Shown here piece by piece: positions 16,973-25,621 of a DNA stretch of 64,000 nt. The notes under the pieces were generated by a model. It did no database searches. It worked only from the letters and a program-made list of their open reading frames with translations, and was not told the DNA's origin. Position numbers and translations under genes: made by a program. Source of the stretch: Phycisphaerales bacterium (GTDB lineage Bacteria > Planctomycetota > Phycisphaerae > UBA1845 > Fen-1342); NCBI GenBank assembly GCA_022839625.1, contig JALHJL010000037.1:9656-73655 (forward strand). Reading direction: 5' to 3'. The first letter of the stretch is position 1, and every line of letters begins with the position of its first letter.

Positions 16973-17947
16973 TCACGCCGCTCGCGCCAGGCGGTACAGC
17001 ACTTCCAGCGACCAAAGGATATGCTCCCGCGGCACCAGCTCGCACTCGGCATCCGCCAGCCGCCCCAGCCGCACCACTCCCTCGTCTTCCCCCAGCCAGA
17101 TTCGGCAGCGAACGTTCGGCTGGTCCGTGACGCGGCACACCGCGGGCCGGCCCACCTTGGCTTCCACCCCGACCGCCACGAGCACGGCATCGCCGGCCGC
17201 GAACATGGGGACCATGGACGCATCGGGGAGTCGCACTCCCAGCGCATGAGGGAAACAGCTCGCGATCTCGGCGCTCCGCACGCAACACTGGCGGCGGCCA
17301 TCGGCGGTGTCCACGGTCAGCAGCTCCACGGTGCGCAGCGCGGCGGCTGGGTAGTCCATCGCGGGTTCAGCAACTTCGACCGCCGTCTGCGCCGCCACGG
17401 AAAGGTCACCGTGCGGCAAGGCCAAACGGAACGGCCCCGGCGCGTCGTCCGTCGGCGTCGTCCAGGCCGCCGGCAGCTCTTCCGGGTCGAAGATGGGGAT
17501 CAAGTGGTCGTGGCGAGCCGGCGGCAGCACCGGCGCCGGAGCGGGTTGCGGCAACGGAGTCCGAGCCAGCAGGTCGAGGAACGCCTCCACCGGCGCGGCC
17601 ACTTGCGGGCGTTCGTCCAGTAGCCGCGCCAGCCGCGCCAGCAGGTCCTGGTGTCGCCCGCGCGTCCCGGCGATCACGACGGTCCCGCGCCCGGACACGC
17701 CCGTGAGCAGCCACTGGAGGTCCTCGCCGGTCACCTCGCAGATGCGTACGAGAATGTCGCCGGGCGGCACGGTCCCGCGCTCGTAGCGGTCGTAGTCCTC
17801 GGCGGACACGCCGAGCCGCTGCGCGAAGCGTTCCTTGCCGCGCGGTCCGAAGTGCCGGCGTCGCAGCTCCCGGAGTCGTCGGGCCAATGCTTGTTCAGCC
17901 CCATTCACAGTGCACCGCGCCTCGGCCGCCGCCAGCTCCTCCCGCAA
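16973..17947 (-). CDS. XRE-family regulator with S24/LexA-like C-terminal domain
   Basis: A 324-residue DNA-binding protein. Residues about 18-70 form a helix-turn-helix of the XRE type (FAQRLGVSAEDYDRYERGT). The C-terminal 120 residues carry DASMVPMFAAGDAVLV, matching the SM.P....GD signature of S24/LexA-like domains. The Lys expected about 35-40 residues after the Ser is not evident, so autocleavage is doubtful. The annotated start is TTG 17947; GTG 17908 just before NGAEQALARR is a credible alternative. It lies upstream of aroA in the same direction. Targets are unknown. Confidence 0.7.
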   Translation of the reverse strand: MREELAAAEARCTVNGAEQALARRLRELRRRHFGPRGKERFAQRLGVSAEDYDRYERGTVPPGDILVRICEVTGEDLQWLLTGVSGRGTVVIAGTRGRHQDLLARLARLLDERPQVAAPVEAFLDLLARTPLPQPAPAPVLPPARHDHLIPIFDPEELPAAWTTPTDDAPGPFRLALPHGDLSVAAQTAVEVAEPAMDYPAAALRTVELLTVDTADGRRQCCVRSAEIASCFPHALGVRLPDASMVPMFAAGDAVLVAVGVEAKVGRPAVCRVTDQPNVRCRIWLGEDEGVVRLGRLADAECELVPREHILWSLEVLYRLARAA

Positions 17948-18450
17948 CTCTCATACTCCGTTTCACCTCTCAGGGTAACACGAACCGCCGGAATCTCCCA
18001 GCGACCCGGCCGCGGACGGCGAAGTTCCACTCTGCGGCCGCTCCGCACGGCTGCTGTGGATAACGTCGGGAGCGGGTGCCAATGGCAGCTTGCTGCCAGT
18101 GCCGCCTGAAACACGGGCGGCCGAGCCGCCCGTGGCACCCGAAGTCGCGGTAGGGCAGGTGGAATCCGCCGCGGCGGTTGCAACCTGCCACGGCTCGCCT
18201 GCGTGCTATGCGTCCTCCGCGCGTTCCAGCCACGTCGCGTCGGCCGCCGCCCCGCTTTCCCCGGATGAACTTCTCTCAACGGGTACCTAAAACAGAACCC
18301 GCGTCACCGGCCGGGGTGGCGCGGGTTCCCGAAGGGGGACACGACAGCTTCCACTGCTAATCATTCAATTTGAATCTCAAGCGGTTGCACGATTTCGCCG
18401 AAATAGTCAGGCTCACTTCGCCGCCCGGTCCCCCAAGGCCCCCGCCCCGC
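17948..18450. other. 500-bp intergenic region with hairpin repeats
   Basis: TGGCAGC-TT-GCTGCCA forms a hairpin at 18083-18098. CACGGGCGGC-CGA-GCCGCCCGTG at 18112-18134 forms a 10-bp stem enclosed by GTGCC/GGCAC and containing the CCGCCTGAAACACGG block also seen at 11404. No gene is recognised; open frames are short and without start signals. Confidence 0.5.
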
Positions 18451-18478
18451 TTGCAATCCAGGCCACGGCATTTATTAT
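18451..18478 (+). promoter_or_regulatory. Sigma70-like promoter with leaderless geometry
   Basis: TTGCAA (18451-18456), 16 nt, TATTAT (18473-18478). The -10 box ends 6 nt before the ATG at 18485 and there is no Shine-Dalgarno, so the transcript would start at or inside the first codon. Confidence 0.6.
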
Positions 18479-18484
18479 CGCGGC

Positions 18485-19237
18485 ATGAGAACTCGCCAAT
18501 TGCCAGCGGCGGGCAGATTTTTTTCCACGGGCCGCGAGCCTGTCTTCCGGGATAACGGGACATCGCGGGGGTATGCCGGCCTCGCCCTCGGCCTGGTGCT
18601 GCTGGGTGGGCTGATCGTCCTGCCCGGGTGTCAGGCCCCCGCGCAGCCTACCGGCCCTACCGAGCTCGTGCTCCACGTCCCCGACTACGAGACTTTCTTC
18701 GACCGCTCCTTATCGGTCCTGCGGCTCTACGACTTTCCACCCGACCGGGTCGACCGGGTCCGCGGGCTGATCGTCTCCCGACCCGCGACGAGCGGGCAGT
18801 GGTTCGAATGGTGGCGCGCGGACTCGCGCGGCGGATATCAACTGGCCGAGTCGAGCCTGCACACGATGCGGCGGATCGTCACGGTCAACATCCAGCCGGT
18901 TGGCGACGCTGAGGAGCACGCGGGCACCGGGGCGGACCAGCCCCCCGGGGAGCGGGTGGCGGGGGACATCGCGGAACCCGTGCCGGAGAACGCTGCCGGG
19001 CCTTACCGCCTGCGCGTGCGGGTTGACAAGGCCCGCTACGCGGCGCCCGAGCGGCAGATCACGACCACTTCCGGTGCCCTAGCGATCTACAGTGATCGCG
19101 TGCCCACGGTTGCGGGGTTGCGCGGCCGACAAAGCCGCGGCGTACAGTGGGTCCCGCTCGGCCGCGATCCGCTGCTGGAGTCTTTCCTGCTCGAACGGAT
19201 CAGCACGGCCGCAGCCGACGTGAAGCCGGCCGAGTAG
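18485..19237 (+). CDS. Lipoprotein of unknown function
   Basis: A 250-residue protein. A long N-terminal stretch precedes the hydrophobic helix and lipobox IVLPGC (Cys49), so translation from 18485 gives a signal peptide longer than usual. The rest is mixed alpha/beta without recognised motifs; VLHVPDYETFFDRSLSVLR and GLIVSRPATSGQWFEWW look folded. The promoter suggests leaderless expression. It is convergent with gatD. Membrane-anchored location is inferred from the lipobox only. Confidence 0.65.
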   Translation: MRTRQLPAAGRFFSTGREPVFRDNGTSRGYAGLALGLVLLGGLIVLPGCQAPAQPTGPTELVLHVPDYETFFDRSLSVLRLYDFPPDRVDRVRGLIVSRPATSGQWFEWWRADSRGGYQLAESSLHTMRRIVTVNIQPVGDAEEHAGTGADQPPGERVAGDIAEPVPENAAGPYRLRVRVDKARYAAPERQITTTSGALAIYSDRVPTVAGLRGRQSRGVQWVPLGRDPLLESFLLERISTAAADVKPAE

Positions 19238-19301
19238 CGCCGCCGGCGACGACGGGCAGAGTGAGGCCGCGGCCAGTCCCGCCGAAAGGCCCCCCGCGGA
19301 A

Positions 19302-20714
19302 CTACCGCTTGATCGTCCGCAGAAACTCCTGCACCTCGGGGATCCCGCCCTGGTAGCACAGGTAGCCGTTGTACGGCTCGCGGTCGGTGATCTCGTCGCT
19401 CACCGGCGTCAGCATCAGCCGCTCGACCTCGGCCGGGTCATCCGTCTGGCCAAGCACCCAGCACAGCTTCATGTAGGCGACCTCCGGCAGCATGTTGCTC
19501 GCCGGGCGGATGCCGAGCGTCATCAGGTCACGGCCGGTGTCGTACACGTACATGCCGCAGTAGCCCCACAGCGTCTGCACAGTCATGTAGATGTGCACGC
19601 CCGCGTCCGCTGCCCGCTTGATCGCCGGGTACAGCGGCTTGTTGATGTGCCCCAATCCCGTGCCGGCGATGACGATCCCGCGGTAGCCCTTGTCGACGAT
19701 GGCGTCGACGAGGTCGGGCAGCATGTTGGGGTAGTAATAGAGGATGGTGACCTTTTCCTCGAAGGCGGTGTTGACCGTCACCTCGCGGTCGGAGCGCCGC
19801 CGCTTGTAATCCTGCCGCAGCGGAATGATCTCCTTCGGCGAGATCATGGCCACGGGGATGTCGCTCAACGTGCGGAAGGTCGAGCGGTAGCTGCTGTGCA
19901 TCTTGCGGACGCGCGTGCCGCGGTGCAGCAGGTTGTACTCGTCGGAGGTCGGGCCGAACATGCACACCAGCACCTCGGCGATGTCCCCCTCGGCGGCGGC
20001 CTTGACCGCACATTGCAGGTTGATCGCCGCGTCCGACGACGGCCGATCGCTGGAGCGCTGGCTGCCCACCATGATGATCGGCACGGGCGGATTCTGAATC
20101 ATGAACGTGAGGATCGCGGCGGTATGGTGCATCGTGTCGGTACCGTGGCCGATGACGACGCCGCTGGTGCCCGCCCGGATCTCCTCGCCGATGCGTTGGG
20201 CGAGCTTGATATACTGCTCGGGCCCCATGTTCTCGCTGAAGACGCCGAAAAGCTTCTCCGTGCGGAGGTTGCAGATGTCGGCCAGCTCGGGGACGGAGCC
20301 GTACAGCTCGCCGGGACTGAAGGCGGGGATGACGGCGCCGGTGCGGTAGTCGAGGCGGCTGGCGATGGTGCCGCCGGTGCCGAAGAGCATTACGTTTGGT
20401 TTCTGGGGATCGTAGGGGAATTCCTTCTCGGGAATCTTGTAGTGGGCCTCGCGGCGGCCGACCTCCCTCATTGCGCTGACCGAGTCGGCGGCGATGCCGA
20501 CATTGTAGCCGCTGCCGAGCTTCAGCACGATGTGCCGGTCATCGGCGGTCTCGGAGCGCGGGAGGATCAGGCCGCGGAAGTGCCCGCGGGCGGACTCGAT
20601 CTCCACCTCGCTCCAGACGCCCACGCCGAAGCGCTGCAGCAGGGCCCGGCCCGGGCCGCGGTAGCCTTTGAGGTTGTCGCTGGTCGCTGTCGTCGTAGTG
20701 GGTGCAGTGCTCAA
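19302..20714 (-). CDS. gatD: Archaeal-type Glu-tRNA(Gln) amidotransferase subunit D
   Basis: A 470-residue protein with the two-part GatD architecture. An N-terminal beta-barrel (GLILPRSETADDRHIVLKLG, about 48-67) is followed by an L-asparaginase-type amidase domain with FGTGGTIASR (111-120) and GHGTDTMHHTA (189-199), the two catalytic Thr regions. Plain bacterial AnsA/AnsB asparaginases lack this N-terminal domain. In archaea GatD pairs with GatE to make Gln-tRNA(Gln), with GatD supplying ammonia from glutamine. No gatE is adjacent; the upstream gene is an aminotransferase. A bacterial gatD is unusual and suggests transfer or an alternative ammonia-supplying role. Domain identity is secure; function in this host is inference. 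Confidence 0.85.
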   Translation of the reverse strand: MSTAPTTTTATSDNLKGYRGPGRALLQRFGVGVWSEVEIESARGHFRGLILPRSETADDRHIVLKLGSGYNVGIAADSVSAMREVGRREAHYKIPEKEFPYDPQKPNVMLFGTGGTIASRLDYRTGAVIPAFSPGELYGSVPELADICNLRTEKLFGVFSENMGPEQYIKLAQRIGEEIRAGTSGVVIGHGTDTMHHTAAILTFMIQNPPVPIIMVGSQRSSDRPSSDAAINLQCAVKAAAEGDIAEVLVCMFGPTSDEYNLLHRGTRVRKMHSSYRSTFRTLSDIPVAMISPKEIIPLRQDYKRRRSDREVTVNTAFEEKVTILYYYPNMLPDLVDAIVDKGYRGIVIAGTGLGHINKPLYPAIKRAADAGVHIYMTVQTLWGYCGMYVYDTGRDLMTLGIRPASNMLPEVAYMKLCWVLGQTDDPAEVERLMLTPVSDEITDREPYNGYLCYQGGIPEVQEFLRTIKR

Positions 20715-20825
20715 ACCGTCTCCTTAGGACAAGACGCATCCACCCATTCTACGGTCCGGGCGTCGGAATGCGAAGGTCTCGAAACCTGCGGATCGGACGC
20801 ATCTCCCCGCGGACGCGACAGCGGC

Positions 20826-22013
20826 TCAGCGGCGGACTTCGGCCATCGCGGCCTTCAGCCCCGGCAGGCCGCGCTCGATCGTGCGGCGGTCGACGCAGAA
20901 GCTGAGGCGCATGTACCCGGGCCGGCCGAATCCCCGGCCCGGCACGGCCAGCACGCGCTGCTTGAGCAGGAGGTCCACGAAGGCGGTATCGTCGGCCATC
21001 GGCGTCCTGGGAAACGCGTACAACGCTCCGCGCGGCAGGTTCAGCTCGTAGCCGAACTCGCGCAGCGCGTTGCAGAGCAGGTCGCGGTTCTGCCGGTAGA
21101 AGCTCACGTCGCACAGCGCGTCCGCGCAGCGGGCGATCACCCGCTGCATGAAGGCCGGTGCATTGACGAAGCCCAGCGTGCGATTCAGCATCGTCATCGC
21201 GCCGAGCAGGACCCCCTGGTCGGGGACCGCCGCCGGCACCACGATGTAGCCCGCCCGCTCGCCCGCGATGCTCAGGTCCTTCGAGTAGCTCGACACGAGG
21301 ATCGTGCGCGCGTAGTCATGCACCGGGGTCGGACACCAGTCGAGATCGAAAATGACCCGCCGGTACGGATCGTCGCACACCAGGTAGAGCGGCCTGTCCG
21401 GCCGGTCGTGCCCGGCCAGCAGCTCGGCCAGCGCCCGGCACTTCTCCGCCGTGTAGACGGCCCCGCTCGGGTTGTTCGGCGTGTTGACGATGATGGCCCG
21501 CGTGCGCTCCGTGAGGGCGGCGGCAATGGCCGGTATGTCCGGCTGGAACTCGCCGTCGGTCTGCACCATGACCATCGTTCCACCGGCCTGCTCGATGTAG
21601 AAGCGGTACTCGGGGAAGAAGGGCGCGAGGGTGATGACTTCGTCGCCCGGGTTGCAGATCGCGCGCAAGACCACGTTCATCCCCCCGGCCGCGCCGGTCG
21701 TCAGGATCACGGCGGCGGCGTCCACCTCCAGGCGGTACTCGCGGCTGACGAAGCGCGCCACGGCCGCCCGCGTCTCGTCAAACCCGACGTTGGGCATGTA
21801 GCGGTGGAGGGCCGGCTGGTGCTCGCCCGCGGCGGCTTGCAGGGCGGCGAAGAACGCGGCCGGCGGCGTCGCGTTCGGGTTGCCCAGCGAGAAGTCGTAG
21901 ACGTTGTCCTCGCCGTACTCGGCCTTCAGACGCCGCCCCTTCTCGAACATCTCGCGGATGAATGAGGCGGCCTTCATGTCTGCCAGGACTTTTCGCGCAA
22001 CAGCCTGCGACAT
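20826..22013 (-). CDS. PLP-dependent aminotransferase, class I (aspartate-type)
   Basis: A 395-residue fold-type I aminotransferase. NTPNNPSG at 177-184 holds the conserved Asn, CDDPYRR at 213-219 the Asp and Tyr, and SSYSKDLSIAGERAGY the PLP Lys245. C-terminal RLSFCVDRRTIERGL carries the substrate-binding Arg region. The motif set matches the aspartate aminotransferase-like group common in Firmicutes and planctomycetes; exact amino-acid specificity cannot be read. It lies 111 nt upstream of gatD in the same direction. Confidence 0.85.
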   Translation of the reverse strand: MSQAVARKVLADMKAASFIREMFEKGRRLKAEYGEDNVYDFSLGNPNATPPAAFFAALQAAAGEHQPALHRYMPNVGFDETRAAVARFVSREYRLEVDAAAVILTTGAAGGMNVVLRAICNPGDEVITLAPFFPEYRFYIEQAGGTMVMVQTDGEFQPDIPAIAAALTERTRAIIVNTPNNPSGAVYTAEKCRALAELLAGHDRPDRPLYLVCDDPYRRVIFDLDWCPTPVHDYARTILVSSYSKDLSIAGERAGYIVVPAAVPDQGVLLGAMTMLNRTLGFVNAPAFMQRVIARCADALCDVSFYRQNRDLLCNALREFGYELNLPRGALYAFPRTPMADDTAFVDLLLKQRVLAVPGRGFGRPGYMRLSFCVDRRTIERGLPGLKAAMAEVRR

Positions 22014-22052
22014 GCCTCGCTCCTCCCGGGTAGGTTCGGCGCGGCGGCTCCA

Positions 22053-22631
22053 TTACTCGTTCTGCCGCGCGTCCAGGATCACCACGTAGTCGATCCGGTA
22101 TCCGCCCTCCGCGTCCGGGTCTTCCACAAAGGTGAAGATGATCCGATCTTCGCAACTGTAGTCCACGCCCAACAGCAGCCCGACCCCTTTCGCGGTACCC
22201 GCCGTCGGCAAACCGGCTGCATCCGAGTCGCTGCTGGCCTGGGCAAACCGAACCACCGTGTCGAATCGCTCCGGGATGAACGTGTCCGTGTCGTCGGCCT
22301 TGGTCTCCAGGACGCGATCGACGAGCGGCTGGGTGCCGATCGCGGCGTTGCGTGCGCACGGCACCGTCACCACTTCGCTGGCGGTGAAAGCCGGGACGCT
22401 GCTCTGCCGCATGTTCACCGTCCCCGGCGACTGGTCCCACTCGTCCCAGGTACCATACGTGAAGCCCGCGTCGGCGGAGGTCGTGTTGACGAACAGCATC
22501 GTGATGTTGCCCGTCCGCTCTTTGGTCTGGTTGAGCCACACCGTTCGGGAGCAGCCGCCCGGCAGCAGCAGCGCACCAGTCAGCGCAAACGCCAGTGTGG
22601 GGCCGTTGACAGCGATTGCTCGGTGGATCAT
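22053..22631 (-). CDS. Lipoprotein of unknown function
   Basis: A 192-residue protein with a signal peptide and lipobox LLPGGC. ATG 22631 sits directly before the basic N terminus; an open frame to 22724 has no start signal. The mature part contains NITMLFVNTTSADAGFTYG, a stretch I have seen only in planctomycete hypothetical lipoproteins, and an acidic DDTDTFIPE region. It lies 39 nt upstream of the aminotransferase gene in the same direction. It is divergent from the next lipoprotein-like gene. No function is assigned. Confidence 0.65.
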   Translation of the reverse strand: MIHRAIAVNGPTLAFALTGALLLPGGCSRTVWLNQTKERTGNITMLFVNTTSADAGFTYGTWDEWDQSPGTVNMRQSSVPAFTASEVVTVPCARNAAIGTQPLVDRVLETKADDTDTFIPERFDTVVRFAQASSDSDAAGLPTAGTAKGVGLLLGVDYSCEDRIIFTFVEDPDAEGGYRIDYVVILDARQNE

Positions 22632-22775
22632 CGTGGGCACCTGTGACTCGGGTTCTCGGCCAGGCCGACCGCCGGGCCGGTTTATCGGTTCTATCGGCCG
22701 GCCGGGTCGGCTGGATGTTACCACGAGCGGCGACGACCCGCCACCCGCCGTGCCGCGCGGCGAGTCGAGCGGCGC

Positions 22776-22804
22776 TTGACCGACTCAGTCGGGCGACCGA
22801 TAAA
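22776..22804 (+). promoter_or_regulatory. Sigma70-like promoter
   Basis: TTGACC (22776-22781), 17 nt, GATAAA (22799-22804). The predicted start near 22811 gives a 50-nt leader to ATG 22863. Confidence 0.6.
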
Positions 22805-22862
22805 CTGGATGGGCCTCCGAGGCCGGTGCCCGCGGTCGGAAGACCCCGAAAGGTGGAAGCGC

Positions 22863-23615
22863 ATGCGGACTGGGCTGCTGACAATGTTCGGGTTGGCGTG
22901 GCTGGTAGCCGGAGGCACGTGCCTGCCGCTGTACGAAAAGAAGCACCAGGCCATCCCCGGCGAGGTGCTCGGAATTTCCGTCGGCGCCTCATCGTTGGGC
23001 GACACCATCCCGGAGGGCACGCCCGTCGATGTCACCTGGTCGGCAGCGAACCTCACCGATGAGCTGGCGGTGGTCACGATCGTCCTGGAATCGCGCACCG
23101 ACCTGTCGCGGACGAACTTGGCGGAGGGCGTGACCTTCGAGGGCACCGGCTCAGGCGCACGTCACGTTACCTGGTACACGGACGGCTTTGGCGGGCCGTA
23201 CGCGATCATTGCGTACATCGAAACGGCCACCTTGGTGCGCCGAGACCGGAGCCGGGGGCTTGTCACGATCGACGCCCGCCCGAAGTTCGAGTTTATCGAA
23301 CCGGCTGGCGAGGTCGTGGCCCGACCGAGCCCCGACCAGCCGTTGACGATCGCCTGGGTTGCCCGCGACGAGGGCGCCACCGCCAGCATCGGCCTTGATC
23401 CGGACACGAACCACGAAAGCGGCAACGAGATCTTCCTCCTCGAAGACTGGGAGTTACCCACGACGCTCGGGGAGGACTCGTTCGACTGGGATGGCACAGA
23501 TGCCAACGGCGCCCAGGTCCCCGCCGGAATCTACAACCTGTTCGCACGCATCACCGACAACGTGAACGACGTGGTTACCGTCGCCGGGCTCGGACCGATC
23601 ACGGTTGCGGAGTAG
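22863..23615 (+). CDS. Secreted protein with FlgD-like immunoglobulin fold
   Basis: A 250-residue exported protein with a signal peptide (about 1-20) ending in AGGTC, an imperfect lipobox. The middle contains two Ig-like beta-sandwich stretches. The C terminus, with FDWDGTDANGAQVPAGIYNL, matches the FlgD-type Ig repeat found in many planctomycete surface proteins. GGTGG precedes ATG 22863. It is transcribed from the promoter at 22776. Role unknown; binding or structural function outside the cell is likely. Confidence 0.65.
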   Translation: MRTGLLTMFGLAWLVAGGTCLPLYEKKHQAIPGEVLGISVGASSLGDTIPEGTPVDVTWSAANLTDELAVVTIVLESRTDLSRTNLAEGVTFEGTGSGARHVTWYTDGFGGPYAIIAYIETATLVRRDRSRGLVTIDARPKFEFIEPAGEVVARPSPDQPLTIAWVARDEGATASIGLDPDTNHESGNEIFLLEDWELPTTLGEDSFDWDGTDANGAQVPAGIYNLFARITDNVNDVVTVAGLGPITVAE

Positions 23616-23714
23616 GCGGCCGGCGCACGGGGTCCGCGCTGCGTGCTCGCGCATGGCTTGCGCTGCGTGCCTGTTGCGCCCTGCGGCTGGGGGACTTTCG
23701 CGAGGTGGGCCGTC

Positions 23715-24395
23715 TCAGATTCCCAATACGCCAAATACTCGCTGCACCCAGCCGGGGGTCGCGGCCCGGAACTCGCGCAGGTGCTGGCGGCGCGTGAAGT
23801 AGTACACGGCCAACCCACCCTGGAAACAAACCGTCAGCAAGATGACCAGTGAGTAGAACCCGTAGGCGGCAAGCGGCGCCCAGAAGTCAAGCTGCCGGCC
23901 AAGTTCCAGGCCGACACCCTCGACGCCTTCCAGTTGGGCCAACTGGGCCCGTAGGTCGGCCGGCAGCAGGGTCGATTGGCCGGCCGGGGTGGAGAAAGTC
24001 AGCATCTGCGTCACGCAGTAGGCTACGATCAGGCCCATAAACACGAGCTGGTTCGTGCCCAGGAGACTGGCCGCCGACAACTCGCCACGTCGCATCCGCC
24101 GCGCGCCAACGTACTCAACGACACCGATCGCACCGATCGCCATGATGGCTGCCGTGGAGAGCCAACTCGGCGAGAAGAGCGCGACCGGAACACCTGCCAG
24201 GCTGATGGCAAGCGTCGTCAGCGCCGAGAAACGGGCCGTCCGGGCCGCTTTGCGGATGGGTTCGCGAGTAACCTGGGCGCGCCGCAACAGCGAGAAGTGC
24301 GCCTCCGTCAACGGCCCGCCGTGCTCGGCACTCGAGACCGGCCGCGCCGCCGCGGGTTCCCGTGGGATGAGCAGACAAGCTGCGGGGGCTTCCAT
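23715..24395 (-). CDS. Four-helix membrane protein of unknown function
   Basis: A 226-residue protein. A soluble N terminus of about 55 residues is followed by four predicted membrane helices (ALTTLAISLAGVPVALF, AAIMAIGAIGVVEYV, FMGLIVAYCVTQML, YGFYSLVILLTVCFQGGLAV). A soluble loop of about 45 residues separates helices 3 and 4. The C terminus has a basic FTRRQHLREF and a hydrophobic end. I chose ATG 24395; the open frame to 24848 overlaps the divergent lipoprotein gene and is a shadow there. It is convergent with the Ig-fold gene. No family with known role is recognised. Confidence 0.6.
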   Translation of the reverse strand: MEAPAACLLIPREPAAARPVSSAEHGGPLTEAHFSLLRRAQVTREPIRKAARTARFSALTTLAISLAGVPVALFSPSWLSTAAIMAIGAIGVVEYVGARRMRRGELSAASLLGTNQLVFMGLIVAYCVTQMLTFSTPAGQSTLLPADLRAQLAQLEGVEGVGLELGRQLDFWAPLAAYGFYSLVILLTVCFQGGLAVYYFTRRQHLREFRAATPGWVQRVFGVLGI

Positions 24396-24621
24396 GTGCT
24401 TGGTATCGACCGAATCCGCGGGTGCCGTGGCTGCGAGCGGGCGCTCCCGCGCCACCGCATCCGTGGGCTGAAATACCGGACGGCACGTATGACTCGTGCG
24501 GTGGCGTTCAAGCCCGCGCTGCCCGATAATGCACCCGGGACGCACGGGGCACGACGACGCTCGCCGCCAAGTGGTGCCCGGTCCGTCAGTGCCGCGCGAC
24601 CAACCCCATCGGAGCTGCACC

Positions 24622-25563
24622 ATGAGAACCACTCGGACCAGCACGGTCTTTCTCCTCCTGGCCGCCGGTCTCCTGGCATTGACCGCAGGGTGCCCGGCAC
24701 TCACGGCCTTGCTGGGCGGCAACGGCGCACCGACCGAAGTCACGGACCAGAACAACGACGGCGCAGGCGGCAACGGAGACGCCGACACGAACGGCACGAG
24801 CGCCAACGGTGACGCCGACGCGGACGGCGACGCCACTTCCGGCGGCAATGTCCCGGCCGGAGGTTTGCTCGCCGATCACGCGGCGGCCGGCAACTTCGCG
24901 TCGATCCCATCGCAATTCGTCAGCGCGGCGCAGTCCGGCTTCGACATCTTCTATGGGCATACGTCGCACGGCAGCCAGGTTGTCACGGGCATCGACATGA
25001 TCGCGGCGACTCACGCCGGTTTCCCCGCGGCGGATGCCCTGAACATCACCGAGCAGTACGGCGACCTCGGCACCCAGGGCGATTTGGCCTGGGTGGACGT
25101 GACGCGCGACGCGCTCGGCCAACCGGGCAACACCCACAACCTCGTCGTGTGGTCATGGTGCGGCGGCGTGAGCGAGAACACGCCGGAGGGCATCGACGCC
25201 TACCTCCAGGCGCTGGACCGACTCGAGCAAGACTACCCGGGCGTGACGTTCGTCTACATGACCGGCCATTTGGACGGCGAAGGCCCAGGCGGGATCCTGT
25301 ACCGCGGCAACAACCGGATTCGCGAATACTGCGCCGCACACGGCAAAGTCCTGTTTGATTTCGCCGACATCGAGAGCTACGACCCGGCCGGCGGGTACTA
25401 CCCCGACGGCACCGATTGGTGCGAGTGGTGCGAAACCTGGTGCAGTACGCGCGCCTGCCCGGACTGCGTGGAGTGCGCCCACTCCCAGTGTTTCAATTGC
25501 TATCAGAAGGGCCGCGCGTTCTGGTGGCTGCTGGCACGCCTGGCCGGCTGGGAGGGAGAGTAG
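24622..25563 (+). CDS. Lipoprotein with acidic Asn/Asp/Gly linker and YGHTSHG domain
   Basis: A 313-residue lipoprotein (lipobox ALTAGC, Cys24). Residues about 40-80 are a low-complexity linker of Asp, Asn, Gly and Thr, then a globular domain begins with IFYGHTSHGSQV and continues with VWSWCGGVSEN, TFVYMTGHLDG and NNRIREYC. I have seen this pattern in uncharacterised bacterial exoproteins, possibly of an SGNH-hydrolase-like fold, but no catalytic triad is certain. A Cys-rich stretch (CEWCETWC and CPDCVEC) near the C terminus may bind metal. ATG 24622 starts directly on the signal peptide. Confidence 0.65.
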   Translation: MRTTRTSTVFLLLAAGLLALTAGCPALTALLGGNGAPTEVTDQNNDGAGGNGDADTNGTSANGDADADGDATSGGNVPAGGLLADHAAAGNFASIPSQFVSAAQSGFDIFYGHTSHGSQVVTGIDMIAATHAGFPAADALNITEQYGDLGTQGDLAWVDVTRDALGQPGNTHNLVVWSWCGGVSENTPEGIDAYLQALDRLEQDYPGVTFVYMTGHLDGEGPGGILYRGNNRIREYCAAHGKVLFDFADIESYDPAGGYYPDGTDWCEWCETWCSTRACPDCVECAHSQCFNCYQKGRAFWWLLARLAGWEGE

Positions 25564-25621
25564 GCGCGGACATACACCCGCCCGCCCTTCGCTCGCGTTG
25601 AACCCGCGCCGGCCGCTTCAA

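Noticed and set aside
17948..18484. tRNA or small RNA gene in the 500-bp gap
   Set aside because: Hairpins are present but no cloverleaf, T-loop GTTCGA or CCA end.
19593..21965. A 790-codon plus-strand frame across gatD and the aminotransferase
   Set aside because: Composition is Arg/His/Asp-rich shadow of two conserved genes on the minus strand; it crosses their boundary.
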